A stretch of DNA of 57,758 bases, from positions 1-57,758 of the IMG/VR virus record IMGVR_UViG_3300020442_000002; one strand, written 5' to 3'. The DNA comes from a virus. How positions within the stretch are numbered: position 1 is the stretch's first letter; each line of letters begins with the position of its first letter. A program made the position numbers and the translations under genes. Shown piece by piece: positions 24,927 through 33,753 of this stretch. The notes beneath the pieces are model-generated. The model did not search any database, was not told where the DNA came from, and was given only the letters and a program-made list of their open reading frames with translations.

Positions 24927-26852
24927 ATGACTATATTGAATAGACCCATGTTCTTGCAGGCCGGTGGCGAAACAAGCCCCGAGGCCGCAATGTTGCAGGA
25001 AGCAGAAGCCGGGGCCATGGCTCAAGGCCAACAGCTAGGCGAACAATACGCCCAACAAATGATGCAGGGTATTGATCAGGCTCAATCCACCGAGGATCTG
25101 ATCAATGCGTTGCGCGGTAACGAGAAGCCTTTGGACGCTCGCAGAAGCGAGCTTGCTGGGTTTGTCGGCCAGAATGACGCAAACGAGACACCAGAGTCCG
25201 TTCTCGCGATGGTCCAGCCTGTCATTATGATGACGGAAGAGGGCGTAATGGACAGTGGGATCGGGGGTCTGGTTCAGCAGATCGTGGGTGACGTAGAAAT
25301 GACTACGGACAGCGGCGCTCCTACTGATATGGGAATGGGCGTGGGTAGTCTGATGGCCGCAGGAGCGCAGGAGGCTCCCACCCCACAAAATTTTAGACAA
25401 GGCGGTGAGGTAGCCCATCTTTTTGGAGGCAGTGGTCCACTGACCACGGCCCCCGCCGCCATGTCTATGTCCCCCATGGAAATCGTTACAGGGCCCACGG
25501 ACCTCGCTTCAGAAAACATGATGAGTTTTGGCGACACCGTTAAAGGCTACTACGACGAGATGCTTCCCTTGTATAAAGAAATACTGGGGCAAGATGATGC
25601 GTCCCGAGAAGCCACCAAGTCGCAAATGTTGTTTGACATTGCGCAGGGCGGCTTGGCTTTAGCCGCAGGCGTACCCGGAGCGGGCAGTTCGTTTGCTTCA
25701 CAGCTAGCGGGTGCCGCGGCACCTGTTGCGGCGAAGGTTCAAGAGCGCGGCGCGGCGCTCCGAGATCGCGAAGACCGACTGAAGGCGGGCGCGTTGGAAA
25801 CAGCGCTAGGCCGAGCGGCAAAAGACGCGGAGTATGAGCAGATGATGGACTTGGCAGAAGCCAAGGCGGGACGAACCAAGCCAGAACTACGCATCATCAC
25901 GGACCTCGGGACCGGCAAAAAAGTCTTTGTGGACATCAATACCCCAAAAGGCGCGGCGGCGGTACAGCAGGCCGGAGAGGCAAATGCCGCAGCCCCCGAA
26001 GGGAATTTGTTTTCTGTCAACACGGTTAGCTCTGACTCTCAGCGAGGCGCAAAAGCCTTCATGATTGACGGTGTTCCGCGCCTTAGCTTGGAGCCCGGAA
26101 TGTATCTTGATACGGAAGGCATGAACCAAAAACTGCCGCCGAATGCGATACCGTTGCCTGACGAAAGAGCTTACGACATCATCTCCACACAAGCACGGCG
26201 CGATGCCGCGGCAGAGCAGTTGCGCACCGCTTTGGGCGGAGAAGGGTCAACGGACGCCATCATAGCCGCAACAGTAAAAGGTGGAGATCGGGGCGCTCCG
26301 ACAGCACTGACCGAAGATGATAAAACCGCTTTGACGCAATTGCTTGTAGAAGCTCCAGACCCCACGAATCCTGTAACCGCGGCTCAAGAAGGAACGGGCC
26401 TTGCTGCTCGCTTTGGCGCGGCGCTTGATGATATCTATGGCGGTGCAACTGGGACGGACATTTTCCAAGACCTTCAGTCTAATAGGCAGTATTTAAAGGG
26501 AATTAGGGTTCTTGGTCGTTCTGCCTTGGTGGTAAACCCACGGTTCCCAGTTGCTGAAATGGAAAACGTGGCGGAGTTGTTCCCAGACCCAGATAGCTGG
26601 TGGGTAAACCCGACTACGCAAGCCAACAAGCTGATTGAAATGAAGCGATTAGCGCAGCAAGTATTGCTTCAAAATCTGGAATACATTTCAAACTCGGCCC
26701 CATCTGAGATGATTGCGGACATTGAAGCAAACAACCGAGAGCTTGAGCGCCTTCTGAGCATATTAAAGCGTGTTCCAGATACCTATGATACTAATGAGCG
26801 ACAAACTGAAGTCACAACTGCGCTTAGGAATGCTTTAAAAAACAAGAGGTAA
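24927..26852 (+). CDS. Internal virion / ejection protein, 641 aa
   Basis: The N-terminus begins with MFLQAGGETSPEAAMLQEAEAGAMAQG, followed by coiled-coil and low-complexity parts, an FRQGGEVAHLFGG segment and a helical section LALAAGVPGAGSSFASQLAGAAAPVA typical of internal virion proteins. The C-terminal 250 residues look globular (YDIISTQARRDAAAEQLRTAL and later). No catalytic motif is recognised. The gene lies between two other ejection-type genes. Confidence 0.68.
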   Translation: MTILNRPMFLQAGGETSPEAAMLQEAEAGAMAQGQQLGEQYAQQMMQGIDQAQSTEDLINALRGNEKPLDARRSELAGFVGQNDANETPESVLAMVQPVIMMTEEGVMDSGIGGLVQQIVGDVEMTTDSGAPTDMGMGVGSLMAAGAQEAPTPQNFRQGGEVAHLFGGSGPLTTAPAAMSMSPMEIVTGPTDLASENMMSFGDTVKGYYDEMLPLYKEILGQDDASREATKSQMLFDIAQGGLALAAGVPGAGSSFASQLAGAAAPVAAKVQERGAALRDREDRLKAGALETALGRAAKDAEYEQMMDLAEAKAGRTKPELRIITDLGTGKKVFVDINTPKGAAAVQQAGEANAAAPEGNLFSVNTVSSDSQRGAKAFMIDGVPRLSLEPGMYLDTEGMNQKLPPNAIPLPDERAYDIISTQARRDAAAEQLRTALGGEGSTDAIIAATVKGGDRGAPTALTEDDKTALTQLLVEAPDPTNPVTAAQEGTGLAARFGAALDDIYGGATGTDIFQDLQSNRQYLKGIRVLGRSALVVNPRFPVAEMENVAELFPDPDSWWVNPTTQANKLIEMKRLAQQVLLQNLEYISNSAPSEMIADIEANNRELERLLSILKRVPDTYDTNERQTEVTTALRNALKNKR

Positions 26853-26856
26853 TAAA

Positions 26857-29800
26857 GTGGCCGAAGAAACGGGCTTTCAGATAGAGCCTTTGGTCTTTTC
26901 CAAAGACGAACTAGATGCTTATTTTGATCAAATGCGTGAGGCGGGGATTGATTCCCCGTCAAACGTTTTTGCCAAGGAAATAGCGGACCTTATTTCGTCT
27001 GAAAACCCGGAGTTAGTCACTTATGACGGGCTCCGGGCCGGTACTGCCCCCCTCTTTGATATGATCCCTGAGTTAAAGGACATTGCGCCACAAGATCGTC
27101 GCATTGACGATGTGGGAATCATGGAAACCTTTTTGGTTAACCCAGACGGTCAGCCCATGCGGCGGGGAGACTTTTGGAAAGGATTCCGCGGCGAGATTGT
27201 CCCTCAAGGGGGCAGCTTTGCTGGAGCAGTGTATGGAGCAAAAGCTGGCGCGGCTTTAGCCGCCCCAATTCCGCCCGTAAGCCCTCCCACGGTGGCCGCC
27301 AAAGCGGTCATTCCGTTCGCAACCACTATACTGGGTGCTGTGTTGGGGCAAGAAGGTGTTCGCAAAGTTCAAGAAATGATCACCGGAGAGCCTGACCTAA
27401 TTGTCCCGGGAACCACTCCTGAAGAGGAAGCAGGCAAAACAGCGGCCACCGTTGCAGGGTTTCTAGCCACCCCTTGGGCGATCTCTAAAAACATCGACCT
27501 TGGTGCGGCAACGTACCTTAACAATGTCCGCAGTATGGTCGGCCCTAGAACACAAGCTGAAATGGCTTCCAAGGTAGGGCAAGAGCGGTCTATGCGCTTT
27601 ATTGCGGGCATTGAAAGATTGCTTAAAGGTCAGGCCGAGGCGGCACAAAGCAGCCGAGCCGGAGCAATTGTTGCCGGATTAGGCGAAGTAGGCGCGGGAG
27701 TGGGCCAAACGGGAGCGGCATACCTTGCCGAAACGGTTGACCCCGATGATATGGCCACCCGTATTGGGCTAGAAACAATAGGCGCTATTGGCGGAGGAAC
27801 TACCGGACAACTTCTTGGCCCGATTGCTAACGCTTTAGGAGACATCAAATCTTCTTTGACCAATGTCGCAAAAAAAATCGATGAAGAAGGTCTACCTAGC
27901 TTATTTCCAAGCGGCGACAAGGCTAAAGAAAGAAGGTTAGAAGAGGCCACGGACAAAATCCGTGAATTAATAGAGGCCGCCCCAGAGGAAGATCTGGAGC
28001 AAGTAATTCGGCGGCTAGCGGAGCTAGATCCGAATTTAGAAGGCATTGAATTAACGGCAGGAGCCAAGACGGGCAGTCCAGTGTTGTTGGCCGTCGAAGA
28101 GGCCCTTAATTCAATGGTTCCTAGTGTAGGAGCGCAACGAGACCAAGCTACCGATCAGGCTATTGATGCCTTACGGAACTCACTTGTTCTAGCTATGCGC
28201 TCGGGTAGCCGTGAAGCGTTACGCGACAGCGCAGAATTGCTGAATACCACGTTCCAGACGGCACTGGCTAATCGTTTGTCCGACAGAACAGAAGCTGTAG
28301 TAGAGGCCTTCAACCGCGTTGGTACTGAACGATCAAATCAAGAGCTTTCGCAAGCCCTTTTTGACACGGTTGATCAGCAGTTAGATTTAGCGCGAGGACG
28401 GGAGCGAGAGCTATGGAATGCCGTAGAAAGTTACGACATTGACCTTGCCCCCGGAGAAGTGCCATCTGTAATCGAATCTTGGCAAGGAAATTTGCCAAGC
28501 ACACCCGAAGCGGCACAGCCCATTGAAAGTGCGCTCGCGCCGCTGACCCGATTTATAAAGCGTAAGGTAGATGAGTTAGGGTTGGGCGAAGCTGCCGAGG
28601 GCGAAGCATTATCTCCGTCTCTTCAACAGGCTTTAGATGGTATAGAGCCCGGTTCTCTGACTTCTACAGAACTAATCGACATGCGGTCTACTGCGCTGTC
28701 TTTGGCGAGAAAATTAAGCTCCGATGGGGATTTTACCGCGGCCCGCATTGCAGGCGATTTTGCAGGCGCGGCTTTGGCAGACCTTGAAAAAATTGCCGAT
28801 CCTACCGTAACCGCAGCATATCAGGGCGCAAGAGAGTACAGCCGAGCGCTTAATGATGTCTTTACACGGGGATTAGCCGGTGATCTTTTAGCCACCAGCA
28901 AAACGGGCGCACAGCGCAAGCCCCCAGAGCTTTTGGCGCAAGAGTTACTTAGGGGCGGCTCCGACCCGGTTCAGCTTCGATTCAATCAGATTCAAGAGAT
29001 TGGACGCTTTGGCCTCGACAATGAGTTTGCTGGCGCGGCGGAAACGGTTCAAGACTTAAACACCGTTTACGAAGCAATTCTTCGTAGCGCTCGCCAATCT
29101 GCGCTCATACCGGGAAAGCCTATTGAAGAGGGTGGCAAAATTAATGTCGCCGCACTGAACCGGTGGATGGAACAAAACGCTGATTTGCTAGATCAGTTCC
29201 CGGCTTTGCGGAGTGATTTGAGCAACCTTAATACGGCGCAAACGCTTCTTACGCGAACCGAAGTTTATAACCGCAAAAAAGCGCAAGAGATCAAGAACAC
29301 GATCAACTTTCAAAACCTACTGGGCAAAAATGCAGACAGTCCCGCCTTTGTGGTGGCTCGTGCGTTGTCTAGTGGAAATGCCAAGCCGTTAACCTCTCTA
29401 AACAACCTTGCTCGGGTAGCGAACAACGCCCCCGCAGATATTCGCGAGAGTGCGCAAGCTGGCCTTCGTTCCGCTGTCATGCAATGGGCTATGGAAAGTG
29501 CCGGAGTGAGCGGGGCAAAGTTTGACCCGGAAGTTATGAACCTAAAATTATTCGGGCCGATCCCAAAGTCAGACTCTGGCGTGTCCGTTATGGATTGGAT
29601 GAAAAAATCGGGCTTGATTAGCGCAGAAGAAGCGCAAAGAACTCAGCAAATTTTGGTTCAAATGACTCGGTATAAGCGGGCCGCAAACTCCGGTGCATTA
29701 GACGCAATAGCAGAAGAAAGTGGTCCGTTGTTCGACCTATTCTTACGTATTGCTGGTGCAAAAATAGGTACATTAGGTTCTGAAGCTTTAGGCGGCGGCA

Positions 29801-30825
29801 GTCAATCGTTGATTGCGGCGGGCGCAGGCTCAAGGGCGATACGAAACATTTTTTCCAACATGCCTAATGCCTTAAACATGGATGTTATGGCCGAGCTTAT
29901 CCGTGATCCTAAGCTTTTGGCGGATATGCTGGCTAAACCACCTAAAAATAAAAAGGCGCAACAGAGTTGGTTTGCTAAAAAAGGCCAGAGTATTCTGGAT
30001 TGGTTTAAGGGCCAAGGTATTTCCATATCTCGCCGCCCCGCACCTACCGCTATTCGTGAATACACGGAAGAGCTTTTCCAAGAAACTATTCCGATGCCCG
30101 AGGAACAAGAAGCGGCTCCCGAGGTTATGCCGCCAGAAGCGGTGCCTTCAGAGCCCACGGCTCCCGAGCCACGGACCACGGTTCCCGAACAAGATGCTTT
30201 GTGGAGTCGAGTTCTTCAACAAGAGTCTGGAAATCGACAAGTAGATGATCAAGGCCAAGTTGTAACGTCAAAAAAAGGCGCGTTAGGGGTTGCGCAAGTT
30301 ATGCCCCCTACGGCGGCAAGACCGGGATATGGTGCGCCAAGTATTTTTGACGTTGCAAGAAAAATTGGTGTTGAGGTTAAAGATGTCGCAGAGCCTTCTG
30401 AAGGAGGTATCCCCGCACCTACGATTAGAGAGGCCTCCAGACTATTAGGCATGGAAGAAGTTAATGAAGCTTTTGGCCGAGAATATTTTGACGCAATGTA
30501 TTCTTATTTTGGTGGAGATCCGGTACGCACCTTAATTGCTTACAACGCCGGACCTACTGTGGCACAACAATATGACGGCGACATATCTTCATTACCCGCT
30601 GAAACACAAAACTATCTGGTTAAGATACTAGGCGTAGCACAAGCTCCGGCTCCCAAAGAAACGCCGCCATTGGCGCAAGCGGCTCCGCCGCCAATGCCTC
30701 CCGCGGCCCCGGCCCCCGCACCGATTACCCCACAGTCGCTACAGCGAACTGCGCAGGTGTTGGGGCCAAACGATGAGATTGGAATGCTGGCATCAGAGTT
30801 GATGATGCGACAAGGACCTGCCTAA
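26857..30825 (+). CDS. Large internal virion protein with C-terminal lytic transglycosylase domain, 1322 aa
   Basis: It starts with GTG 4 bases after the previous stop. Most of the 1322 residues are helical with Ala-rich membrane-like stretches near residues 125-170. The C-terminal SLT-type domain begins near residue 1110: WSRVLQQESGN gives a catalytic Glu at about 1123, KGALGVAQVMPPTA matches the GxxQ motif, and TLIAYNAGP matches the AYNAG motif. The enzyme would open peptidoglycan during DNA entry, as T7 gp16 does. An EPRTTVP peptide near 1105 coincides with a dispersed DNA repeat. A Pro-rich tail follows. The stop overlaps the convergent SNF2 gene. Confidence 0.85.
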   Translation: MAEETGFQIEPLVFSKDELDAYFDQMREAGIDSPSNVFAKEIADLISSENPELVTYDGLRAGTAPLFDMIPELKDIAPQDRRIDDVGIMETFLVNPDGQPMRRGDFWKGFRGEIVPQGGSFAGAVYGAKAGAALAAPIPPVSPPTVAAKAVIPFATTILGAVLGQEGVRKVQEMITGEPDLIVPGTTPEEEAGKTAATVAGFLATPWAISKNIDLGAATYLNNVRSMVGPRTQAEMASKVGQERSMRFIAGIERLLKGQAEAAQSSRAGAIVAGLGEVGAGVGQTGAAYLAETVDPDDMATRIGLETIGAIGGGTTGQLLGPIANALGDIKSSLTNVAKKIDEEGLPSLFPSGDKAKERRLEEATDKIRELIEAAPEEDLEQVIRRLAELDPNLEGIELTAGAKTGSPVLLAVEEALNSMVPSVGAQRDQATDQAIDALRNSLVLAMRSGSREALRDSAELLNTTFQTALANRLSDRTEAVVEAFNRVGTERSNQELSQALFDTVDQQLDLARGRERELWNAVESYDIDLAPGEVPSVIESWQGNLPSTPEAAQPIESALAPLTRFIKRKVDELGLGEAAEGEALSPSLQQALDGIEPGSLTSTELIDMRSTALSLARKLSSDGDFTAARIAGDFAGAALADLEKIADPTVTAAYQGAREYSRALNDVFTRGLAGDLLATSKTGAQRKPPELLAQELLRGGSDPVQLRFNQIQEIGRFGLDNEFAGAAETVQDLNTVYEAILRSARQSALIPGKPIEEGGKINVAALNRWMEQNADLLDQFPALRSDLSNLNTAQTLLTRTEVYNRKKAQEIKNTINFQNLLGKNADSPAFVVARALSSGNAKPLTSLNNLARVANNAPADIRESAQAGLRSAVMQWAMESAGVSGAKFDPEVMNLKLFGPIPKSDSGVSVMDWMKKSGLISAEEAQRTQQILVQMTRYKRAANSGALDAIAEESGPLFDLFLRIAGAKIGTLGSEALGGGSQSLIAAGAGSRAIRNIFSNMPNALNMDVMAELIRDPKLLADMLAKPPKNKKAQQSWFAKKGQSILDWFKGQGISISRRPAPTAIREYTEELFQETIPMPEEQEAAPEVMPPEAVPSEPTAPEPRTTVPEQDALWSRVLQQESGNRQVDDQGQVVTSKKGALGVAQVMPPTAARPGYGAPSIFDVARKIGVEVKDVAEPSEGGIPAPTIREASRLLGMEEVNEAFGREYFDAMYSYFGGDPVRTLIAYNAGPTVAQQYDGDISSLPAETQNYLVKILGVAQAPAPKETPPLAQAAPPPMPPAAPAPAPITPQSLQRTAQVLGPNDEIGMLASELMMRQGPA

Positions 30826-32273
30826 ATAAGCCAATCTTTAGCGCTTTCGCCTAAAACGTCCCCGGCAATATTTATCTTGTCGCGTAAAGCGGCTAAAATA
30901 CGCTCATCAATTGTCCCGGGACTGACCAGATCAACGTAAGTCACGTTGTCTTTCTGGCCAATTCGGTGTGCGCGATCCTCTGATTGCAGCCTGATTTCTA
31001 AATCGTAGCTGTTGCTGAAGTAAATCACTGTGTTTGCTTCGGTCAGAGTAATGCCGTATCCACCTGTCCGGGGCTGTCCAACAAAGAAGCGTAGCTCGGA
31101 GTCGGGATCTTGGAATCTTTCGATAATATTTTGTCTGTCATCTTGGTCAGTCTCACCGTAGTAGGATGCTACTACGCCACTGCCCCACTTTTTCTTTAGG
31201 GCTTTTTCTATCCTGTGGATGTCATAAGTCCACGTGGCCCAGATGATGGCTTTACCATTAACCTCTTCGATGACATCCATCAGTTCATCAAGGCGGTTAT
31301 TTTTAACTTCTTGGATCGGCCCTTCGTCAGGTTGAAGGTGGCCGCAACAGATTTGCTGTAGCCGCATAATCTGTGTCAGCACCGACGCCGTCGTTGCCAG
31401 CTTACCCTGCTCCAACTGAGCCAGCGCTAAGTCCTTCATTTGCTTATATAAAACCACCTGCTCTTTGCTCAAGTTTACCTCGCGCCGCTGGTAAACCTTT
31501 TCGGGCAAGTCCAAGCAATCCTCTTTCAAAATTCGGGTGCTGAAACGGTCCAGCTTTTCGCCCAACTCATCCAGCCTGCGGTAACCCGTCACGTGATTAA
31601 AACTGTGCGCTCCCATGCTCCTGCGCTGTACGACGGCGTATCGGCCCTGAAAAGAGTAGTAGCTGGCAAAGCCAAGCGCGTCCTGATCTAAAAACATGCA
31701 CTGACTGAACAAGTCCATGGGGCTTTTTGTGATAGGTGAACCGGTCAGAATGCGTCGATACTTTGACGCCTGCCCCACCTTGATCAAGTTCTTGGTCCGC
31801 TGTGCGCTCTTGTTCTTGATGCTGGTGCTTTCGTCCAAGATCGTCAGGCAGTTCGGGTTGAGCTTTACAAACTTCTGTGCGGCAGACGCGCCCTTCTGCG
31901 TAGAGAAGGCTTCGGTGTTCATAACCAGAATGTGCAAGAACCCCGGCTCACGGTCCTTGGGGTCCGCAATGGCTTGAATTTGGGTACGGAATTTTTGCGT
32001 GAAGTTGGGTTGCCACTTCACCAGTTTGTTTTGAACCCGGTCCGGTAAGTGGACCGGTATTTCTTTTTTGACCCAGTTATCAAAGACCCCCTTCGGGGCA
32101 ATGATCAGTGCGGTGTCTATTTCGCCCGCCTCAAACAAAGCCCCCATCGTGTCGATTGCGACTTTGGATTTACCGGTGCCCATTTCCATGAACAACCCGT
32201 AGTACGGGCGCTGCCAAGAATCCTCAAACGTTACGCGTTGATGTTCGTAAGGCTCAGTCTTGTATTGGTACAT
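30822..32273 (-). CDS. SNF2-family DNA helicase/ATPase, 483 aa
   Basis: I start at the ATG at 32273; a GGGGGA ribosome-binding site lies just upstream, so the TTG 12 bases earlier is less likely. All helicase motifs are present: Walker A MEMGTGKS (Lys35), DEST box (LDESTSIKN, 147-150), LTGSPITKSP, and the motif VI region RAHRIGQ near 434-440. SNF2-type phage helicases are thought to remodel protein-DNA complexes or aid recombination and replication. This is one of very few minus-strand genes and is convergent with the late operon. It shares a divergent control region with the replication genes. Confidence 0.9.
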   Translation of the reverse strand: MYQYKTEPYEHQRVTFEDSWQRPYYGLFMEMGTGKSKVAIDTMGALFEAGEIDTALIIAPKGVFDNWVKKEIPVHLPDRVQNKLVKWQPNFTQKFRTQIQAIADPKDREPGFLHILVMNTEAFSTQKGASAAQKFVKLNPNCLTILDESTSIKNKSAQRTKNLIKVGQASKYRRILTGSPITKSPMDLFSQCMFLDQDALGFASYYSFQGRYAVVQRRSMGAHSFNHVTGYRRLDELGEKLDRFSTRILKEDCLDLPEKVYQRREVNLSKEQVVLYKQMKDLALAQLEQGKLATTASVLTQIMRLQQICCGHLQPDEGPIQEVKNNRLDELMDVIEEVNGKAIIWATWTYDIHRIEKALKKKWGSGVVASYYGETDQDDRQNIIERFQDPDSELRFFVGQPRTGGYGITLTEANTVIYFSNSYDLEIRLQSEDRAHRIGQKDNVTYVDLVSPGTIDERILAALRDKINIAGDVLGESAKDWLI

Positions 32274-32364
32274 AAATTCCCCCAAAGGCTTGACATGCGA
32301 TCATATAGGACCCTACACTGGCCGTCCAGCCCTCATCAAGGGCTTGAACATGAAAGGAGAACGT
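32274..32364 (+). promoter_or_regulatory. Divergent control region; early promoter TTGACA-18-TACACT
   Basis: A near-consensus promoter reads rightward: TTGACA at 32290-32295, an 18-base spacer, TACACT at 32314-32319. A strong AAAGGAGA ribosome-binding site precedes the ATG at 32365. A second promoter of the same geometry lies at 47036. No clear leftward promoter is seen for the SNF2 gene. Confidence 0.65.
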
Positions 32365-32937
32365 ATGAGCGAATTGCTCTTTGATATGGAAGCGGATCAA
32401 GCCACCGCCTCCTCCATCGAACAGATGGATAACACCGGCTTATCTAGCGTGGCAGAAATTGCTCGCGCTGTTCGCAACCACGAAGACTTGGTTAACAAAC
32501 TTGAAGACCAGTTGAAGGCGGCGAAGCGAGAACTGCTAAAACTCACCGACGAAGACCTCCCCGCGATGCTCCAAGAGCTTGGCCTCAATTCTTTTGAACT
32601 TGAGGACGGCTCCAAGGTGACTGTGCGTCCGACATTCGGCGCTCACATCAAGGCGGAAAACCGTGAAACAGCCTTCGGCTGGCTACGTGCTAACGGGTTT
32701 GATGACATCATCAAGAACACTGTTAGCTGTAACTTTGGCCGGGGCGAGGACCAAGAAGCCGCAGAGTTTATCGACTATGCGCAGGGCCTCGGTTACGCGG
32801 CGGAGCAAAAGACCGAAGTCCATCCCAGTACGTTGAAGGCTTGGGTCAAAGAGCGGGTACAAAACGGGGAGACCTTCCCCATGGAACTTTTCGGGGCCTT
32901 TGTCGGGCAACGAGCAACAATTGCGAGGAAAAAATAA
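32365..32937 (+). CDS. Conserved replication-module phage protein, 190 aa
   Basis: The ATG at 32365 has a good ribosome-binding site. A coiled coil near residues 25-60 is followed by LGLNSFELEDGSKVTVRPTFGAHI, a DDIIKNTVSCNFGRGED segment and a C-terminal block EVHPSTLKAWVKERVQNGETFPMELFGAFVGQRA, all features seen in many marine phages directly upstream of an SSB-like gene. The function is unproven. TAATG overlaps with the next gene show translational coupling. Confidence 0.78.
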   Translation: MSELLFDMEADQATASSIEQMDNTGLSSVAEIARAVRNHEDLVNKLEDQLKAAKRELLKLTDEDLPAMLQELGLNSFELEDGSKVTVRPTFGAHIKAENRETAFGWLRANGFDDIIKNTVSCNFGRGEDQEAAEFIDYAQGLGYAAEQKTEVHPSTLKAWVKERVQNGETFPMELFGAFVGQRATIARKK

Positions 32938-33710
32938 TGGGTAAAGCAGTAGCAGAAAAGGAATCAAACAATGGGATCGTCACGTTTGACGCGAGCATCT
33001 TTGAGCAAGACGCTGGTAAAGGATTGGAGAACATGGGCCAAGACGACTTGGCTTTGCCTTTCCTCAAAGTTCTTAGCCGCCAAGACCCAACTCTGGACGA
33101 TTTGGATGGGGCTAAAGCGGGCGACATTCTCAATACCGTATCGAATCAGGTCTATACTGGTAAGACAGGTATTCGTGTCGTACCTTGCCATTATCAGCGG
33201 CGTTTTGTTGAGTGGGCTCCTCGGGGCTCTGGTAACGGCGCTCCTTTGAACATCTATACGCCGGAGGACAGCCGTCCAAACACAGAGCGTGGCGATGACA
33301 ACAAGGACTATGTGGTTGGCGGTAACGGCACCTATCTTGAAGAGACACACCAGCACTTCGTGTTGATTCTTGAGCCTGACGGAACCACCACTACCGCGCT
33401 GATCCCAATGAAAGCCACTCAGCTTAAAAAGAGCCGCAAGTGGAACAGCACGATTGCCCAGCGAACCCTTGTCGGCAAGAACGGGCCGTTCACGCCGCCA
33501 CGGTTTAGCCATGTCTATCTTCTGAAGACCGTGTCTGAGGAAAATTCAAAAGGCTCATGGCATGGGTGGGACATTACCCTTGAGGGCGTCGTAGACGACG
33601 CCGCTGTATACGGACAAGCCAAGCAGTTTGCAGAGAGCATCCAAGCTGGCGATGTCGAAGTGAAGCACACCAAAGAGGGCGACGACGCATCTGACGACGC
33701 GCCGTTTTAA
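32937..33710 (+). CDS. SSB-like single-stranded DNA-binding protein, 257 aa
   Basis: The start ATG overlaps the previous stop. Residues 30-210 form a beta-rich domain with FLKVLSRQDPTLDDL, VYTGKTGIRVVPCHYQRRFVEWAP and PMKATQLKKSRKWN. The C-terminus ends in an acidic tail finishing DDAPF, the same kind of tip as bacterial SSB (acidic residues then hydrophobic Phe). Conserved relatives lie in phage replication clusters. The SSB role is inferred from the tail and the position upstream of primase and helicase. A terminator follows. Confidence 0.68.
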   Translation: MGKAVAEKESNNGIVTFDASIFEQDAGKGLENMGQDDLALPFLKVLSRQDPTLDDLDGAKAGDILNTVSNQVYTGKTGIRVVPCHYQRRFVEWAPRGSGNGAPLNIYTPEDSRPNTERGDDNKDYVVGGNGTYLEETHQHFVLILEPDGTTTTALIPMKATQLKKSRKWNSTIAQRTLVGKNGPFTPPRFSHVYLLKTVSEENSKGSWHGWDITLEGVVDDAAVYGQAKQFAESIQAGDVEVKHTKEGDDASDDAPF

Positions 33711-33717
33711 GTGTTAC

Positions 33718-33739
33718 GGGGGCCGCAAGGCCCCCTTTT
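33718..33739 (+). terminator. Rho-independent terminator after the SSB-like gene
   Basis: GGGGGCC at 33718-33724 pairs with GGCCCCC at 33729-33735 around GCAA, followed by TTTT. It is a short strong hairpin and would lower transcription into the primase gene. Confidence 0.85.
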
Positions 33740-33753
33740 CTGGTTTATAAAAA

